Origin: Diphasiastrum complanatum
Lineage: Eukaryota; Streptophyta; Lycopodiopsida; Lycopodiales; Lycopodiaceae
NCBI GenBank assembly: GCA_029204225.1
Contig: CM055109.1
Span: 25,046,723 to 25,110,722 of the forward strand
DNA length: 64,000 nucleotides
Reading direction: 5' to 3'
In this document: in pieces, positions 1-10,831 of the stretch
Position numbering within the stretch: position 1 is the stretch's first letter
Layout of the letters: each line of letters begins with the position of its first letter
Position numbers and translations under genes: made by a program
The notes under the pieces: generated by a model
The model's input: the letters and a program-made list of their open reading frames with translations, nothing else
Databases searched by the model: none
What the model was told of the DNA's origin: nothing

Positions 1-622
1 GCCAGGAGCACTCTACGTACCTTCACTGAATGTATCATCTGAACATGAGGAGCCTGTATGGCATGTGCAAGAAAGACATAGTCACAGGTCTGAAGATATC
101 AAGACCTGATATTGAGTTCTGTGAAGCCTGTCAGAAAGGCAAACAACATCGGAATCCATTCACACATGAGAAAAGAAGAGCCTAAGAAGTTCTTGAGCTC
201 ATCCACTCAGATGTTTGTGGACCGACGAAAATGGATTCGCTCTCAAGATCGAGGTATTTCTTGATGTTCATAGATGATCACAGTCGAATGACTATGATCT
301 ACTACCTGAAGAAAAAATCTAAAATGTTTGACTCTTTCAAAAAGTTTGTGACATTTGTAGAGCAACACACCTCAAAGAAGATTAAAATCATCAGATCTGA
401 CAATGGAAGTGAGTACAAGAGCACAAAATTTTCAAAATTCTGTCAGAAACAAGGGATAGAGCATCAGTTCACTCCTACGTATACACCAGAATATAATCCA
501 GTACATAAAGTCTGAAGACATCATTGCAGATTTGCTCACGAAGCCGCTTGACAAGCCACTATTCGCAAAGCAAATAAAGACAATTGGATTAAATGTGCAA
601 AGTTGCAATGTTCAAGAGGGAG
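1..622 (+). pseudogene. Ty1/Copia pol remnant: pre-integrase/integrase joined to RNase H tail
   Basis: Copia polyprotein remnant. Up to about position 180 the translation shows the pre-integrase zinc-binding region with a CEACQKGKQHR motif. An integrase core follows at 231-515, with FIDDHSR and RSDNGSEYKS carrying catalytic aspartates. After FTPTYTPEYNPV (about 510) the sequence jumps, in another frame, to the C-terminal RNase H tail (SEDIIADLLTKPLDK), so the rest of integrase, all of RT and most of RNase H are deleted. A stop codon interrupts the frame near 183. A polypurine tract (CAAGAGGGAG, 613-622) abuts the LTR that follows, which fixes the strand. The element enters from outside the window and cannot make functional enzyme. 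Confidence 0.88.
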
Positions 623-1280
623 TGTCAGAAATTGTGAATTTCGGCCTTTGTCGTGACGCAAAGCGAAGCGAAGGTTGAATGGCGAACAATTCGCGAAAGT
701 CAACGTACCTCGAAAACCCTAAGACACAAAGCGAAGAGAAACTCGAAGGCTGAATGATTCACGAAAGTCAAACATGCCTCTAGGACCAAAATACATGACA
801 CGACATGAAACAAAAAGAAAATGAAAAAAAATCTTTCGCACTGCCAGCTGGCAGCTCAATGGGCGTGGAGTCTTAAACTTCACGCTTAGTTGAAATAGTT
901 AGAAATAACAGAGAGTAACTAACTAGTTGATTAGCATTAACTACTCTTGTAATTTTTTGTTTAGCTATCTTGTAAACTCCACACAGTGGAGATATAAACA
1001 AAATTCTAGATCAACAAATACACATTGAGAAGAGTGCGAGAGTAGAGGAGAAAAAAAATAGAAAAATAGAGAAAATGAAATAGATGTGCATGAAAGTCTG
1101 CCAACGACCAGAACATAGCGAAAGAGCAGAGTGTCAGGCCGCCAACGAACGAGACACTAATCATCTCGCTCTAAAAATTCAAACTGATAATACATTTGCT
1201 CTCTCTTGTCCATCTCCTTGTTTTCCGTTGTTTTGATTGCTAAAAAGGTTTCTCTTCTGTGATTTGTGGTCACGTGTCTA
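623..1280 (+). repeat. 3' LTR of the Copia remnant
   Basis: It begins TGTCAGAAATTG directly after the polypurine tract. It is AT-rich and carries a TATA-like GAGATATAAAC near 990 and short CAAAGCGAAG repeats near 660-740. The right edge is inferred from where Gypsy RNase H coding sequence begins (about 1283), so the end is uncertain by tens of bases. No second LTR of this family is in the window. Confidence 0.65.
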
Positions 1281-1282
1281 GG

Positions 1283-2607
1283 ATGCACAGGTCAAGTATA
1301 CCATATAGGAAAAAGAGCTTTTTGCAGTGATCCATGCTTTGAAATCATGGAGACATTACCTGTATGGTAATAAGTTCTTGGTTAACATAGATCACCAACC
1401 TTTAAAATATTTCTGCAATCAGAATGATTTGAGAGATCGTAAGGCCAGGTGGGCTGAACTCATGCAAGAATTTGACTTTGAAGTGCGGTATATCAAAGGC
1501 ACCTCTAATCAGGTGGCTGATGCACTTAGTTGAATTGGTGAAGTGAATGAACTTTCCTTCATTGGGATTAGTATAGGGTTTTTATCTCACCCTAAGATGT
1601 CTTTGTGATAAAGACCCACATTTTGGACCAACCTGAAATAGGGTTCTAGCAGTTACATCAAGCGGGATTGATGATCATGGTGATTAGTCTGGGGGAAAGC
1701 ATAAAAAGAGTGCTAATGACTTTTCTATTCGTAATGGACTTTTTTTTGGAAAGGGAAGGTTTGTGTGCCTGATGTGGATGTTATTAAAAATAAAATTCTT
1801 GGTGAATGTCATGACTCACCATGCACGACATACATTGTACATTAGATTTGGTACAAAGGGACTTTTATTGGCCAAAACTCCAACCCTTTGTAGAATCTTA
1901 TGTGGTCAAGTGTGACCACTGCCAGTTGAATAAAGCTGAATGCCATAAGGTTGGCAGATTGTTGCATCCATTGGATATCCCGAATAAGAGATGGGATAGT
2001 ATTTCCATGGATTTCATAGTTGGGTTACTGCGAATGAATAATCAACATGATGCAATTTGGGTTGTGGTCGATCATCTTACCAAATTGGCTATGTTTATTC
2101 CGGTAAAGACCACCACAAAGGCTTCTGATTTAGCTCAGACATTTGAAGAGCATTTGTTTAGGCTTTACGGATTACCAAGAGATATTGTGAGCAATCGCGA
2201 TCAAAAGTTCACCGGTCAGCCGTGTTTGCTAAACTAGAGATGACTTTGATCTTGGGTTCTTCTGATCATCTTGAGACGGATGGACAGACAAGAAGAACAA
2301 ATCAGACGATTGAACAAATTCTTCAGGCATATGGTTTTCGATGACAATCTGATTGCAAGAAGTATCTTCCATTGATCAAGTTGGCTATAACAGTAGTAAA
2401 TATTATAGCCCGTTTATGCTTATGTACAGATTTGAGCCTAGGTCACCCATTGCGGTAGAGACTCGGATGATCAAGTTTCAAAAAGTAGCGGATTTCCTAC
2501 ATGATATGCAAGAAATGCTACAGATTGCACGTGAAAATGTTCAGTGTGCCCAAGATAGGGACCGACATTATGCAAATCTAACTATTTCAAACCTCATTTT
2601 TTTTTAG
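1283..2607 (+). pseudogene. Ty3/Gypsy RNase H-integrase remnant
   Basis: Fragment of a Gypsy polyprotein. From 1316 to 1533 the translation reads KELFAVIHALKSWRHYL and ends RYIKGTSNQVADALS, typical of the Gypsy RNase H C-terminus. A frame-disrupted spacer follows. At 1821-2237 the integrase carries the CDHC half of the zinc finger and core motifs SMDFIVGLL and DHLTKLAMF with catalytic aspartates. The frame breaks before the catalytic glutamate. At 2353-2607 the C-terminal part (YYSPFMLMYRFEPRSPI) resumes in another frame. Several stops and frameshifts make it non-functional. It starts immediately after a Copia LTR, so that Copia may have inserted into it, but no target duplication was found. 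Confidence 0.85.
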
Positions 2608-2659
2608 ACATTGTCTTATTACAATCATTATATCCATAATGAAATTAAAAACTGAACGA

Positions 2660-3025
2660 GACCGGTGACTTGGGCTAGATTCCTAACAGAATTCCGTAAA
2701 GCTTTTGTCACGATAGACGATTCTGAGTTATATAATCGTTTTATCAACTGCAAGATGGGCAACCGAGAATTGGACGGTTACATCCAAGAGTTCTTGGATT
2801 CTTTGGCCAAGGTGCCGTTATTTGATCGTAAGTTTGCATAGTGGTAGTTCATCTCTGGACTGCCAGTCCCAACTATCACAATGAGTAAACAGAATATTCT
2901 CCATTCACTGGAAAATGCTATCTGTGTAGCCAAGGCCTATGATAGCACTGTTGTTGCCTTACAAAAAAGCGCGCATGGCCAAATGGCCCCGAAACCCAAA
3001 ATGAAAAAGTCAACCAAGAAGCGGA
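2660..3025 (+). pseudogene. Gypsy gag capsid fragment
   Basis: The translation around 2660-2840 (FLTEFRKAFVTIDDSELYNRF, then GYIQEFLDSLAKVPLFDRKF) resembles the retrotransposon Gag capsid domain. A stop near 2839 interrupts it and the frame resumes to KPKMKKSTKKRML, a basic tail, at about 3024. It is cut exactly where LTR-A begins, so the LTR-A element probably inserted into it. Upstream sequence (2608-2660) is AT-rich and unassigned. Assignment to Gag is by eye from residue pattern. Confidence 0.55.
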
Positions 3026-3843
3026 TGTTGGGGGTATTCCCAACACAACATGAGGAAATAAATAAATTCAGTAATAAATGTGTTGCGAGGGCATGGCTTC
3101 TTGCGCGTATAAGTCCATGGCCCAATGAGCACGCAAGGTGGATGTAAATAGAAATAATAGACTTGGGCTCTTTGTAATTAAAGTAAAACTTGAGGCCCAA
3201 AGTCAAGTTAGAACTTAGAGTATACTTTTTTAGAGTTGGGTCCAATTTTGGACTCATATGAATCTTGTGATTTCTAATGTACTTTTTGTGGACCCTTGGA
3301 TCAAGTTGGATCCAAGATGAATGGATAGAATCAATGTAAATATTAGCCAATAGGACTTTGGGGCAAGGCCCTTTCCCATTTATAAAAAGACACCATTTGG
3401 ACTCTATTTGGATGCTTAATAGAGAGGAGGAAACTCTATCAGATTGGAGCTCAAGCATCCTCATTTGCTAATCACCCTTGCTTATGCTATTGTTGTGGTT
3501 TGTTTGTTATTTCTATTTCCATGTTTTTTGTTTATGCTAGTTAAGGTTTCTCCATAAGCAATGAAATTGAGCATTTGAGCTAACCTCCATCTCATCTCTC
3601 TCACTCTCTCTTACCCTCTTCCCCTCTCTTCCTCTTCTCTTCTTCTCTTCTTCTCATCTCATTCACCCTCAATCATGATGAATGTTAGTGTAGTGGAGTA
3701 GAGTTAGGGATGAGTAGTGTTAGTGGTGATAGAGATAGAGAAAAAGTAGAGAACTATCTAAAAGTAGCATCTTTACACAGTTAGGTACCTATCCTTGTTG
3801 ACAAGCGAGAGGACTACTACCACATGAGATCTTCAACCCTACA
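3026..3843 (+). repeat. LTR-A, complete copy (tRNA-Asp-primed Gypsy family)
   Basis: Starts TGTTGGGGGTATTCCC and ends CCCTACA. It matches LTR-A copies at 36835-37658 and 60065-60888 along its length, and partial copies elsewhere. It includes a pyrimidine-rich stretch (about 3590-3665) and is followed after one base by a primer-binding site, so it behaves as a 5' LTR for the sequence to its right. Length 818 bp. Confidence 0.85.
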
Positions 3844-3844
3844 G

Positions 3845-3862
3845 TGGCACCGTTGTTGGGGA
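3845..3862 (+). other. Primer-binding site, tRNA-Asp type (degenerate)
   Basis: TGGCACCGTTGTTGGGGA lies one base after LTR-A. It differs at few positions from the complement of the plant tRNA-Asp 3' end used by Athila/Tat-like Gypsy elements. The better-preserved copy at 37660 reads TGGCGTCGTTGCCGGGGA. Confidence 0.75.
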
Positions 3863-4624
3863 TAGGTTCTCACTAACTAGTATAGTTGCATTCTAACTAT
3901 TTCTTGTCTTTTAGAGTAGTTTTAGGTGGATTTTGGAGCCAGAAGAGTTAGTTTTCTGTATTTTCTTGTGTTTGGACTATTCACAGCTAGTGGAGGAGGT
4001 GTAAAAGGGTAGAGGAGGCCCTAAACAGCCTCTAAGGGCTTGACATACAAACCAAAACTTTGAAAAACTTAGAAAACACACCAATCTGTATTTTGGAAGG
4101 AAAAAGAGCCAAATTTTTCATCAGAATTTGTTTTCTCCAAAACTAGTGAGAGTTAATTGGCAGCAGTTCTAGGGTACTGTCCTAGACCTACACAGAAGCC
4201 TACGAGAGTTAGTTCCAAGCAAATTGCAAAAATCAGAGAAAAAACCATAAACATTCAAAAAAAACCCTTGTAAAAAACCAAAAAACTTCAAATTTCCATA
4301 AGAACTCTCACAGAAATCTCTGAAATTCCATCTCAATGAGACCAGGACACAGAGAAGCTTGCGAGAGTTAGTTTCTAGTGCAAGTTCCAGTGAGAAAAAG
4401 GAGAATAAATCCATTAAAACCCTCGCAGATACTAAAATTTTTAGTTTTAGTGGTCAAGAACCCTCGCAGAGAATTCTGAAGTTCCAGAGTTAACCCTCAT
4501 AGAGATTCAGAGTTAAATCTAGGTGAAGCATTCCAAGTGGACACTATTCTCTATATCAATTATGGAAGCTACTTTAAAAACATAGAAAGGAGGTCTATAT
4601 TAGCATGCCCACGACTGGTCTTGG

Positions 4625-4789
4625 GTAGCGTGTCCATGCTAGGGATGAGTAGACCAACAACCCGTAAGTTAATTAAGAGAATTGAGGCCCTTATTTGTAT
4701 AAGATCATAATTAATTGTTGTAGGCCTAAACTCTCGGGTAGTGTGTCCATGCTAGGGATCAGTAGACCAACAACCTGTAAGTTAATTAA
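4625..4789 (+). repeat. 53-bp direct repeat, 112-bp spacing
   Basis: Two copies of a block starting GGTAG(C/T)GTGTCCATGCTAG and ending GTAAGTTAATTAA lie at about 4625-4677 and 4737-4789. They differ at three positions. The spacer is AT-rich. Confidence 0.85.
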
Positions 4790-4820
4790 AGAAAAAAAAA
4801 ATTCAAAAAGTATGTCGAGA

Positions 4821-5070
4821 GATTCTCGAAAGATTCTCAAAAATATGCTAGAAAGATTCTAGAAAGTTTTGCAAAACTTTCTCGAAGGATCTTAAAAAAT
4901 GATACAGAAACTCATGAGAATTTCTCGAAAATTTTAGCAACATACTAGAAAATTTCTCGAAAAACTGGAGATTATGCTAGAAAAGATTCTAGAAAAAATC
5001 TCGAAAACGATTAACGAAAATTTGATTAACAAATTTAGTGTCACAAAAAAAATCTCAAAAAGTTCTCGAA
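4821..5070. promoter_or_regulatory. Cluster of TTCNNGAA (heat-shock-element-like) palindromes
   Basis: Seven TTCTCGAA or TTCTAGAA palindromes occur near 4823, 4858, 4880, 4922, 4954, 4987 and 5063. TTCnnGAA is the tail-to-tail half of the heat-shock-factor binding consensus. Spacing is irregular and the stretch may be a decayed tandem repeat (GCTAGAAA also recurs), so a regulatory role is only inferred. Confidence 0.4.
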
Positions 5071-5484
5071 AATACTTTTAAAATGACATTGAAAGATTGA
5101 GAGAAGTCAACAAAATTCAGCTCTTGTGATTCTTGCGAGAGTTACTTCCCAATGATCTGAGAGATATCAAGATTTTTGACTGAAAAATAGCTAAAAGACC
5201 CTTACACAACCAACCCTTGCAATAAAGAATTCTCACAGAACAAATCAGTAGGAAGATTTGCACCAGATCCAGCTATTGTCAAAATCTCAAGACAATCAGT
5301 GCAAGGAGTAAAAAGTTATCAAGGAAAAACCACCGTAAGAGGCCTGAATCCTCATTACCGACCTATCAGATTAATCAGATCCATAAGATCCAGACTGGAT
5401 TCCACTGTACTAGCAAGATCCAACTACCATGGACTCTATCATCCGATGAATCTGAAATCTGGATGATCAATAGCAAGAAGGACA

Positions 5485-7597
5485 ATGAATCAGGCACTAC
5501 ACTTTCCCAGAGTAGCAGTTGCGCAACAAGCGGCAGATCCAAAACCAGTGCCAATGGATCCAATGGGTCAACCCGTATCTATCGCTCCCTTGCAAGTAAT
5601 CCGAAAAGCGTCTCGGATGGAGATACCAAAATACGATGGATCATCAAATCCCATCTGCTTCCTCCAGATCTACAAGCAAGCTTGTGAAAACTACGGTGAT
5701 CGGACACCTGCAGAGAAGTTGATGTTGTTCCCCATGTCACTAGTAGTTGTGGCTCAAAATTGGTTTCTCAACTTGTTAGAGGAAGAAAAATTCACCTGGG
5801 AAGCGGTTAAAGTGGCTCTCATCACATGCTTTAAACCAAGAAAGTTTCTAGACGATCCGTTTCACCTACTCAATGAAGTCAAGATGGGAAAAGGAGAAGG
5901 GTCCGGGACTATATTGAGCAGGTCAAACATCTATGATCCGAATGTAGTACAACCCTAACTCCCGATCATGCAATGATCATGTGGTTTCTTGCAGGGTTAC
6001 CACGTAGCATCAAAAGAGAACGGAAACGATGGGAGCAGTACGCTACTATGCAATAACCCATGTAAGACACCATTAGGGAAGAGGATGAGGGAGCAGATAA
6101 TGAATATCCCACTATCCACACTCCAACCCCTCGGTATCGTCGTCATCATCAAATGTCTCCATTTTGTCCGCAAAACTATTGTTGGAACAAATGACAAAAC
6201 TACACAAACAGCAGATGGAGCAACTTACAACTCAGTTTGATCAAAAATTGAAAGCCTTACAAGAGCTATAGAAACAACCTCCAATCCACCGGAACAGAAC
6301 CAGTTGCATTATCTCCGTCACGAAAATGTATGGTGTTCAGTGTGCACACAAAACCATATAACAAATGAGTGTCCAGTCCTAAAGCAAAATCTGCGACAAA
6401 CACATAGATTTTGCCATATGTGCAATGCAACATCACACAAGACGGCCTTTTGTCCATTAGCCCTTCGATTGTCCAACATAAGAGGAGTCCTTATCAGATT
6501 TCTTATCCATATTATCAAGGGGCACCAAATGCGGCACCGAGGTATGGCACACTGAATAATCAACAGCGGATGGCCTTACCTACACCACTAGGGCCAGCTA
6601 GTCAATAAGTGGCCCACGTAAAATTGACAGTAGCAGAACCAGAGATGCCAATACCACCTCAACTTGAGCAACATCAATGGTATGGGCCGGATGAACCATA
6701 TATGGATCTTGTCATAAATGAATATTATGCGGCCTATGTAGCTCAAACTCAACGTCAGGGCGGGAGAAATTATGTCTGCTACGGATGTGGCGAAGGACAC
6801 AAAATTGCTGAATGTCCTTACAAGGGACAATATACATCCTTCTGTCAGGAATGCGGTTATGGACACTACTTCAACAACTGTCCATTAAGATCTGGGATCA
6901 GCGCATCATTGAATTTCATTGTGATACAACCAATAATAGTTCTAGTGGGAATGCCACCGAAAAAGCAACATTTCCATGCCCTTGTGTTAGTCGTCACATG
7001 AGCACGAAAGAGAAAGGAAGTGGCTCCCTCACCACCACCGTCAGTCTCCAATGACCAACCCTCAACTTCAGCGCCATATCCGAATGTGAGGGAAGAAAGG
7101 AGGCAGTACCAGAAGATACGGCATTGGGTACAAAGAGTGCAAGCGGAGGAGAAGGCATAGAAAAAATCCACAACTATAAAATCCCTTGCTAACGAAGAAC
7201 CAGTACCACAGACGGGCTCACCACTGCACACTTATCAGAACGATCGGCTGCATCATCATGAATCACCATTCCACATGGTGAAGCCTGAGGAACCGCATAC
7301 AAAAGTGCTCACCAGTTTGCTAGCAAGCCACGTCAGCATATCCTTGGGAGAGTTGTTGCAGATTGCACCACAAGGTAAGGGCCTGTTGGATGAATGGGCC
7401 AAAACAGAAGCAGAATCGGCAGCACCAGAGCCCATATATTGTGCGAACTATGATGAGACAATTAACGTCCTTTATATTGGGGTAGCATGGGAGAGTGAGG
7501 AATACAACATCACCTTGCCAATCAAACACAAGAGATTTGAGGACGAGGTAGCAGTGATAGATGGAAGATCAGATGTCAACTTGATCTCCACTCTATG
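5485..7597 (+). pseudogene. Ty3/Gypsy Gag-protease remnant with four zinc knuckles
   Basis: Frameshifted Gag. The capsid domain is at about 5600-5900 (LMLFPMSLVVVAQNWFLNLL, TCFKPRKFLDDPF). Four cysteine/histidine knuckles follow: CSVCTQNHITNEC and CHMCNATSHKTAFC at 6334-6460, then CYGCGEGHKIAEC and CQECGYGHYFNNC at 6777-6885. Three of them have CX2CX3HX4C spacing, one residue shorter than the usual CX2CX4HX4C. The 3' end reaches the protease start (AVIDGRSDVNLIST, near 7555), where the usual DSG/DTG/DGG appears as DGR, then is cut at about 7597 by Copia sequence. At least five frameshifts or stops are visible. A related, inverted copy lies at 33088-35306. Confidence 0.85.
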
Positions 7598-8643
7598 CTG
7601 ATCAATATCAATATGATGATGATCAATATGAAGATGATAGAGGTGGGAGTTCAAACTTGTTTATTACAATATTAATGACAAGTGATGAAGCTAAGAATAC
7701 CTTGTACATTGATAGTGGTGCATGCAAGCACATGACTTCAAGGAAAGAGTAGTTTTCAGAACTCAAGGAAACTCACAATGGTGATGAAGTTGGACAAGCC
7801 GATAGCCAATTACTAGCTGTTAAAGGATTTAGAGTGGTACCCATGAAGCTAGCCAACGAGATGATAAAATGGATAAACAATGTGCAATATGTACCTGGTT
7901 TAGCCAACAATCTATTGTCAGTTGGGACGATGGCTGATCAACAACTCAAGGTGGAGTTTGACAGTGACAAATGTCTTGTCAAGGACATCAAAAATCACAA
8001 CAAAGTGATTTCTACAAGAGCTAGAGTCAATGGGAATCAACTCTACAAATTGAATGCGAGATCTTTTGCTCAAGCTATGGTAAGCATTGTTGATAGTCGA
8101 AGTAATCTTTGGCATCAACAATTTGGTCATATTAGTGCTCAAAGTTTACAGATTCTCAAAAAAGGTAATCTAGTTATTGGATTGCCTGATATTTCTTTTG
8201 AATGAAAAATCTGTGAAGGTTGCAATTTGGGAAAACAACACAGAGAAAGGTTTCCCAAAAGTGGAGCAAGGAGAGCCAGTGGCCTCCACAGTGATCTATG
8301 TGGACTTATGCAGACTAGATCTCTTAGTGGCTACTATTACTTTATCACCTTCATTGATGATTATAGCAAATGCATCTGGATTTATTTCATAAGCAAGAAA
8401 TCATATGATGATGGAATTCAAGACATTAGTTAAAAAGCAAATAGGATGTTGCATCAAGACATTGAGATCTGATGGAGGTGGTGAGTATTTTTTGACAACA
8501 TTTATTGATTTCTACAAAGATCAAAGGATCAAGAGGCAGACTACAACACCTTATTCACCATAGCAAAACGGAGTTGCAGAACGAAAGAATAGATCTATTG
8601 TTGAGATGGCCAGGGCGATGCTCAAAAGCAAGGGTCTGGCAAA
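7598..8643 (+). pseudogene. Decayed Copia (protease-integrase), 5' half of a split element
   Basis: Copia protease (YIDSGACKHMTSRKE, DSG present, then a stop near 7750) is followed by the Gag-pre-integrase domain (LWHQQFGHISAQSL, 8109-8150) and the integrase core (FIDDYSKCIWIYF, LRSDGGGEYF, QNGVAERKNRSIVEMARAML). Stops occur near 8203 and 8562 and a frameshift near 8400. The 5' end is truncated where it abuts Gypsy protease. At 8643 the frame is cut by the LTR of a younger Copia and resumes at 14503 (NTFWAEAYSTSMHILN), so this is the insertion target. Confidence 0.88.
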
Positions 8644-9298
8644 TGTGAAAATTGTCAACATTTCCTAGCTAGTTTGAGGCCTAAATTGGCTAAAATTGTA
8701 AATAGTTTTGGTTCTGGAGTTTTGCACGTGTGAACCAGGCCACAATGTTTTTATTTACTGTATTTTTTCAGTATGATGAAGTGTCAAACTTCATACCCTT
8801 CAAAATGAGACCATTTTGATGTATTTTGGTCATATAAGCCATTTTTAGCTATTTTTCCTATATAGGGAATATCTAGGGTCAAGTACCTTCTAGAGAGAGG
8901 AGAGAGAGTCATCTTCCTCATCCATAGATAGTAGGGAAGTCGTGGAGAACAGGTTGGAGAAACCTTTTGTATGCTTCATTGAGATCAATAGATCATTGTC
9001 ATTGTTTCTTCCTCCATTGAGAGCATTGTTGTGTGTATTGTCTTCAAGCTATTGTGTATGATCTTAGGTGCTTTCCAAAAGTGATAGGCTGATGTATTAT
9101 GGACTGTATAATGCTATTTTGGGCCGCACTTGATGTTTATGGAAGTTTCCATTTGTGGTAAATGCTTTTTGATCAAGTTCTTTGCATTCTAGGTAGCATA
9201 GAATGTGTTGCCAATTCCTAGCTTATGTAGTTTGGAGTGCAAGCATTCAAGCCAATGATCTTGGAGTTTAGATCCACTTAGGATCTGTATTTTTCACA
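8644..9298 (+). repeat. 5' LTR of the young Copia
   Basis: Starts TGTGAAAATTGTC and ends TTTTTCACA (TG...CA). A TATA-like CCTATATAGGG lies near 8868. A GCACGTGTGA motif containing a G-box core is at 8724-8733. It is the same length as the 3' LTR. Confidence 0.95.
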
Positions 9299-9310
9299 TG
9301 GTATCAGAGC
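9299..9310 (+). other. Primer-binding site, initiator tRNA-Met
   Basis: TGGTATCAGAGC follows the LTR with no gap. It is the standard Copia match to the 3' end of plant initiator tRNA-Met. Confidence 0.93.
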
Positions 9311-10455
9311 TGGTTGGCTTCTATTTACAGTAAGTATTCCATTTTTGGTGATATTTGGATGTTTGATCAAGTTCTAGCATGATTTTGCATTGCTTTGTTG
9401 ATCAAATCTTACTAACCTTTGTTTTGTGAGTTGAACTTGTGGATCAAAAGCATATTTTAGGTCTATTGAAGATCAGAGGCTGAAAAGAAACTATTTTGGA
9501 TCAGATCATAACACCTAATCATTTGTGATTGTGAGGCTTGTGCATATTCAATACTAACAATGTTCTTTTCAATCCTATTGTTGACAATCTCCATTCTTGG
9601 ATGAACACTCTCCTTAAGTGGATGAAACTTCTCCTTAAGTGGATGACAAATGCTCTTTTGAGTGAGTTGTAATTCTCCTAAAGGCTGAGCAAAGCTCCCA
9701 TTTGGATGAAAGATCCCCTTTTTTGGGTGAACATATTGTAAGCTTCATTGTGAAGAGCATATTGTAAAGATTGTCATCAATTTTGGCATAAATTTTGGTG
9801 TACTTTGTTGAGCATGTAAGTAACTCTCCTTATGTAATTTGATTGGAGCATTTGCTGGAAGGTGTTAACCATTATTCAAGTGTGTTTTCAGGTTCTTAAC
9901 AGGTTGAGGAACATTCTCATGTGAAGTGATCTTAGATCTACATCTAAACACCAAGATTTGACAAGATAGTGAAGCTAGTCTTGTGATTCACTAAGTGTGC
10001 TCATTCATTCACCTCTAAATCTTGTATTTATCACTTGCTGGAGTTTATAAACTTTTAGAAGTGTGGTTTACATGTGGTTTTACAGGTTGAATCAATATCT
10101 TAGTGTGTTGATCATATGTTGATCAAGTTTGTTCATTACTAGGTAATCTTGGCATCCTAGTTTTGGGTATTTTCTAAGAATGCAAGTAACTCTTCACACC
10201 ATAACTTGATTTGGTCACTTGCTGGAAAGTTTGAGAGCTTAAGCAAGAGTGTGTTCAGGTTGGTTTGATTTTGTAATCCATTCTTAGTGTGTGCAAAGTG
10301 TTGCATGTGTTTCAATCTTCCTTTCTATGCTTGGAAACCATCTAGGTTCAAGATAGAAGTGTTTTAGGGTCCTAAATCTTCATAGATCTCTTTATCTATC
10401 ATTTGTTGAGAGAAAAGTGAGTGCTAAGTGCTTTAGTTGAAGAAACATTAGAATC
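9311..10455 (+). other. Long Copia leader with imperfect internal repeats
   Basis: 1.1 kb without a long open frame separates the primer-binding site from Gag. Three imperfect repeats, spaced roughly 190 bp (about 9807-9905, 10009-10109 and 10181-10270), share the order TTGCTGGA(A), a variable part, then GTGTGTT(TT)CAGGTT, which resembles a 3' splice site. A short duplication of CTCCTTAAGTGGATGA lies near 9610-9645. A spliced leader or RNA structural element is possible but not shown. Confidence 0.6.
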
Positions 10456-10794
10456 ATGGCTTCCAATGGTGGGATCATGCTAGAGTCTAGTGAAAGGTTG
10501 AGTTCATCAAACTACTCTACTTGGAAAGTGAGGATGGAGTCCTTACTTGAGTTGAATGAACTCATGGACATAGTTGCAGAAATTGAAGAGAGACCTCTCA
10601 CACTTCAAGAGCAACAAAGGTTTGATAAGAAGGCCAAAAGGGCTCTTCATATCATTAAAATGAATGTTACAAATGAACTTCTCAAGGAAGTTGGAAAGTG
10701 TCAAAGTGCAAGTGAGGCATGGAATGCCTTAAAGAAGCTCTTTGAATCAAAGTCCACATCTAGGGTATTGACCCTAAGGAGACATATTTTCTAG
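10456..10794 (+). pseudogene. Copia Gag N-terminal part (UBN2-type), frameshifted
   Basis: The 112-codon frame begins MASNGGIMLESSERL and contains SSNYSTWKVRMESLLE and SEAWNALKKLFESKS, typical of the Copia Gag (UBN2) domain. The ATG follows the leader and is the first with good coding downstream. The frame ends TTCTAG near 10792. The rest of Gag continues in the +1 frame (QREGESAHAFILRVKSLSDD from about 10797). One frameshift therefore separates Gag N- and C-halves. It probably inactivates the Gag-Pol frame, since no programmed-shift signal is evident. Confidence 0.85.
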
Positions 10795-10831
10795 TAGGCA
10801 AAGAGAGGGTGAAAGTGCTCATGCATTTATC

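Larger units (their letters stand above)
3863..5484 (+). other. Gypsy 5' leader with recurring complementary decamers
   Basis: Untranslated-looking region between primer-binding site and Gag. It contains the decamer GCGAGAGTTA or close variants (near 4203, 4358, 5137) and its complement-like partner AACTCTCGCAG or variants (near 4308, 4423, 4458, 5230), so the RNA could fold into alternative stems. At 4519-4594 a short piece matches the reverse strand of about 39530-39600. There is no sustained open frame on the + strand until 5485. The same leader type recurs at 18688-18757 plus 23835-24580 and at 47111. Confidence 0.7.

Noticed and set aside
2937-3464. Minus-strand 175-codon frame
   Set aside because: It lies across LTR-A and Gag sequence on the opposite strand and has no domain; the same shadow appears in other LTR-A copies.
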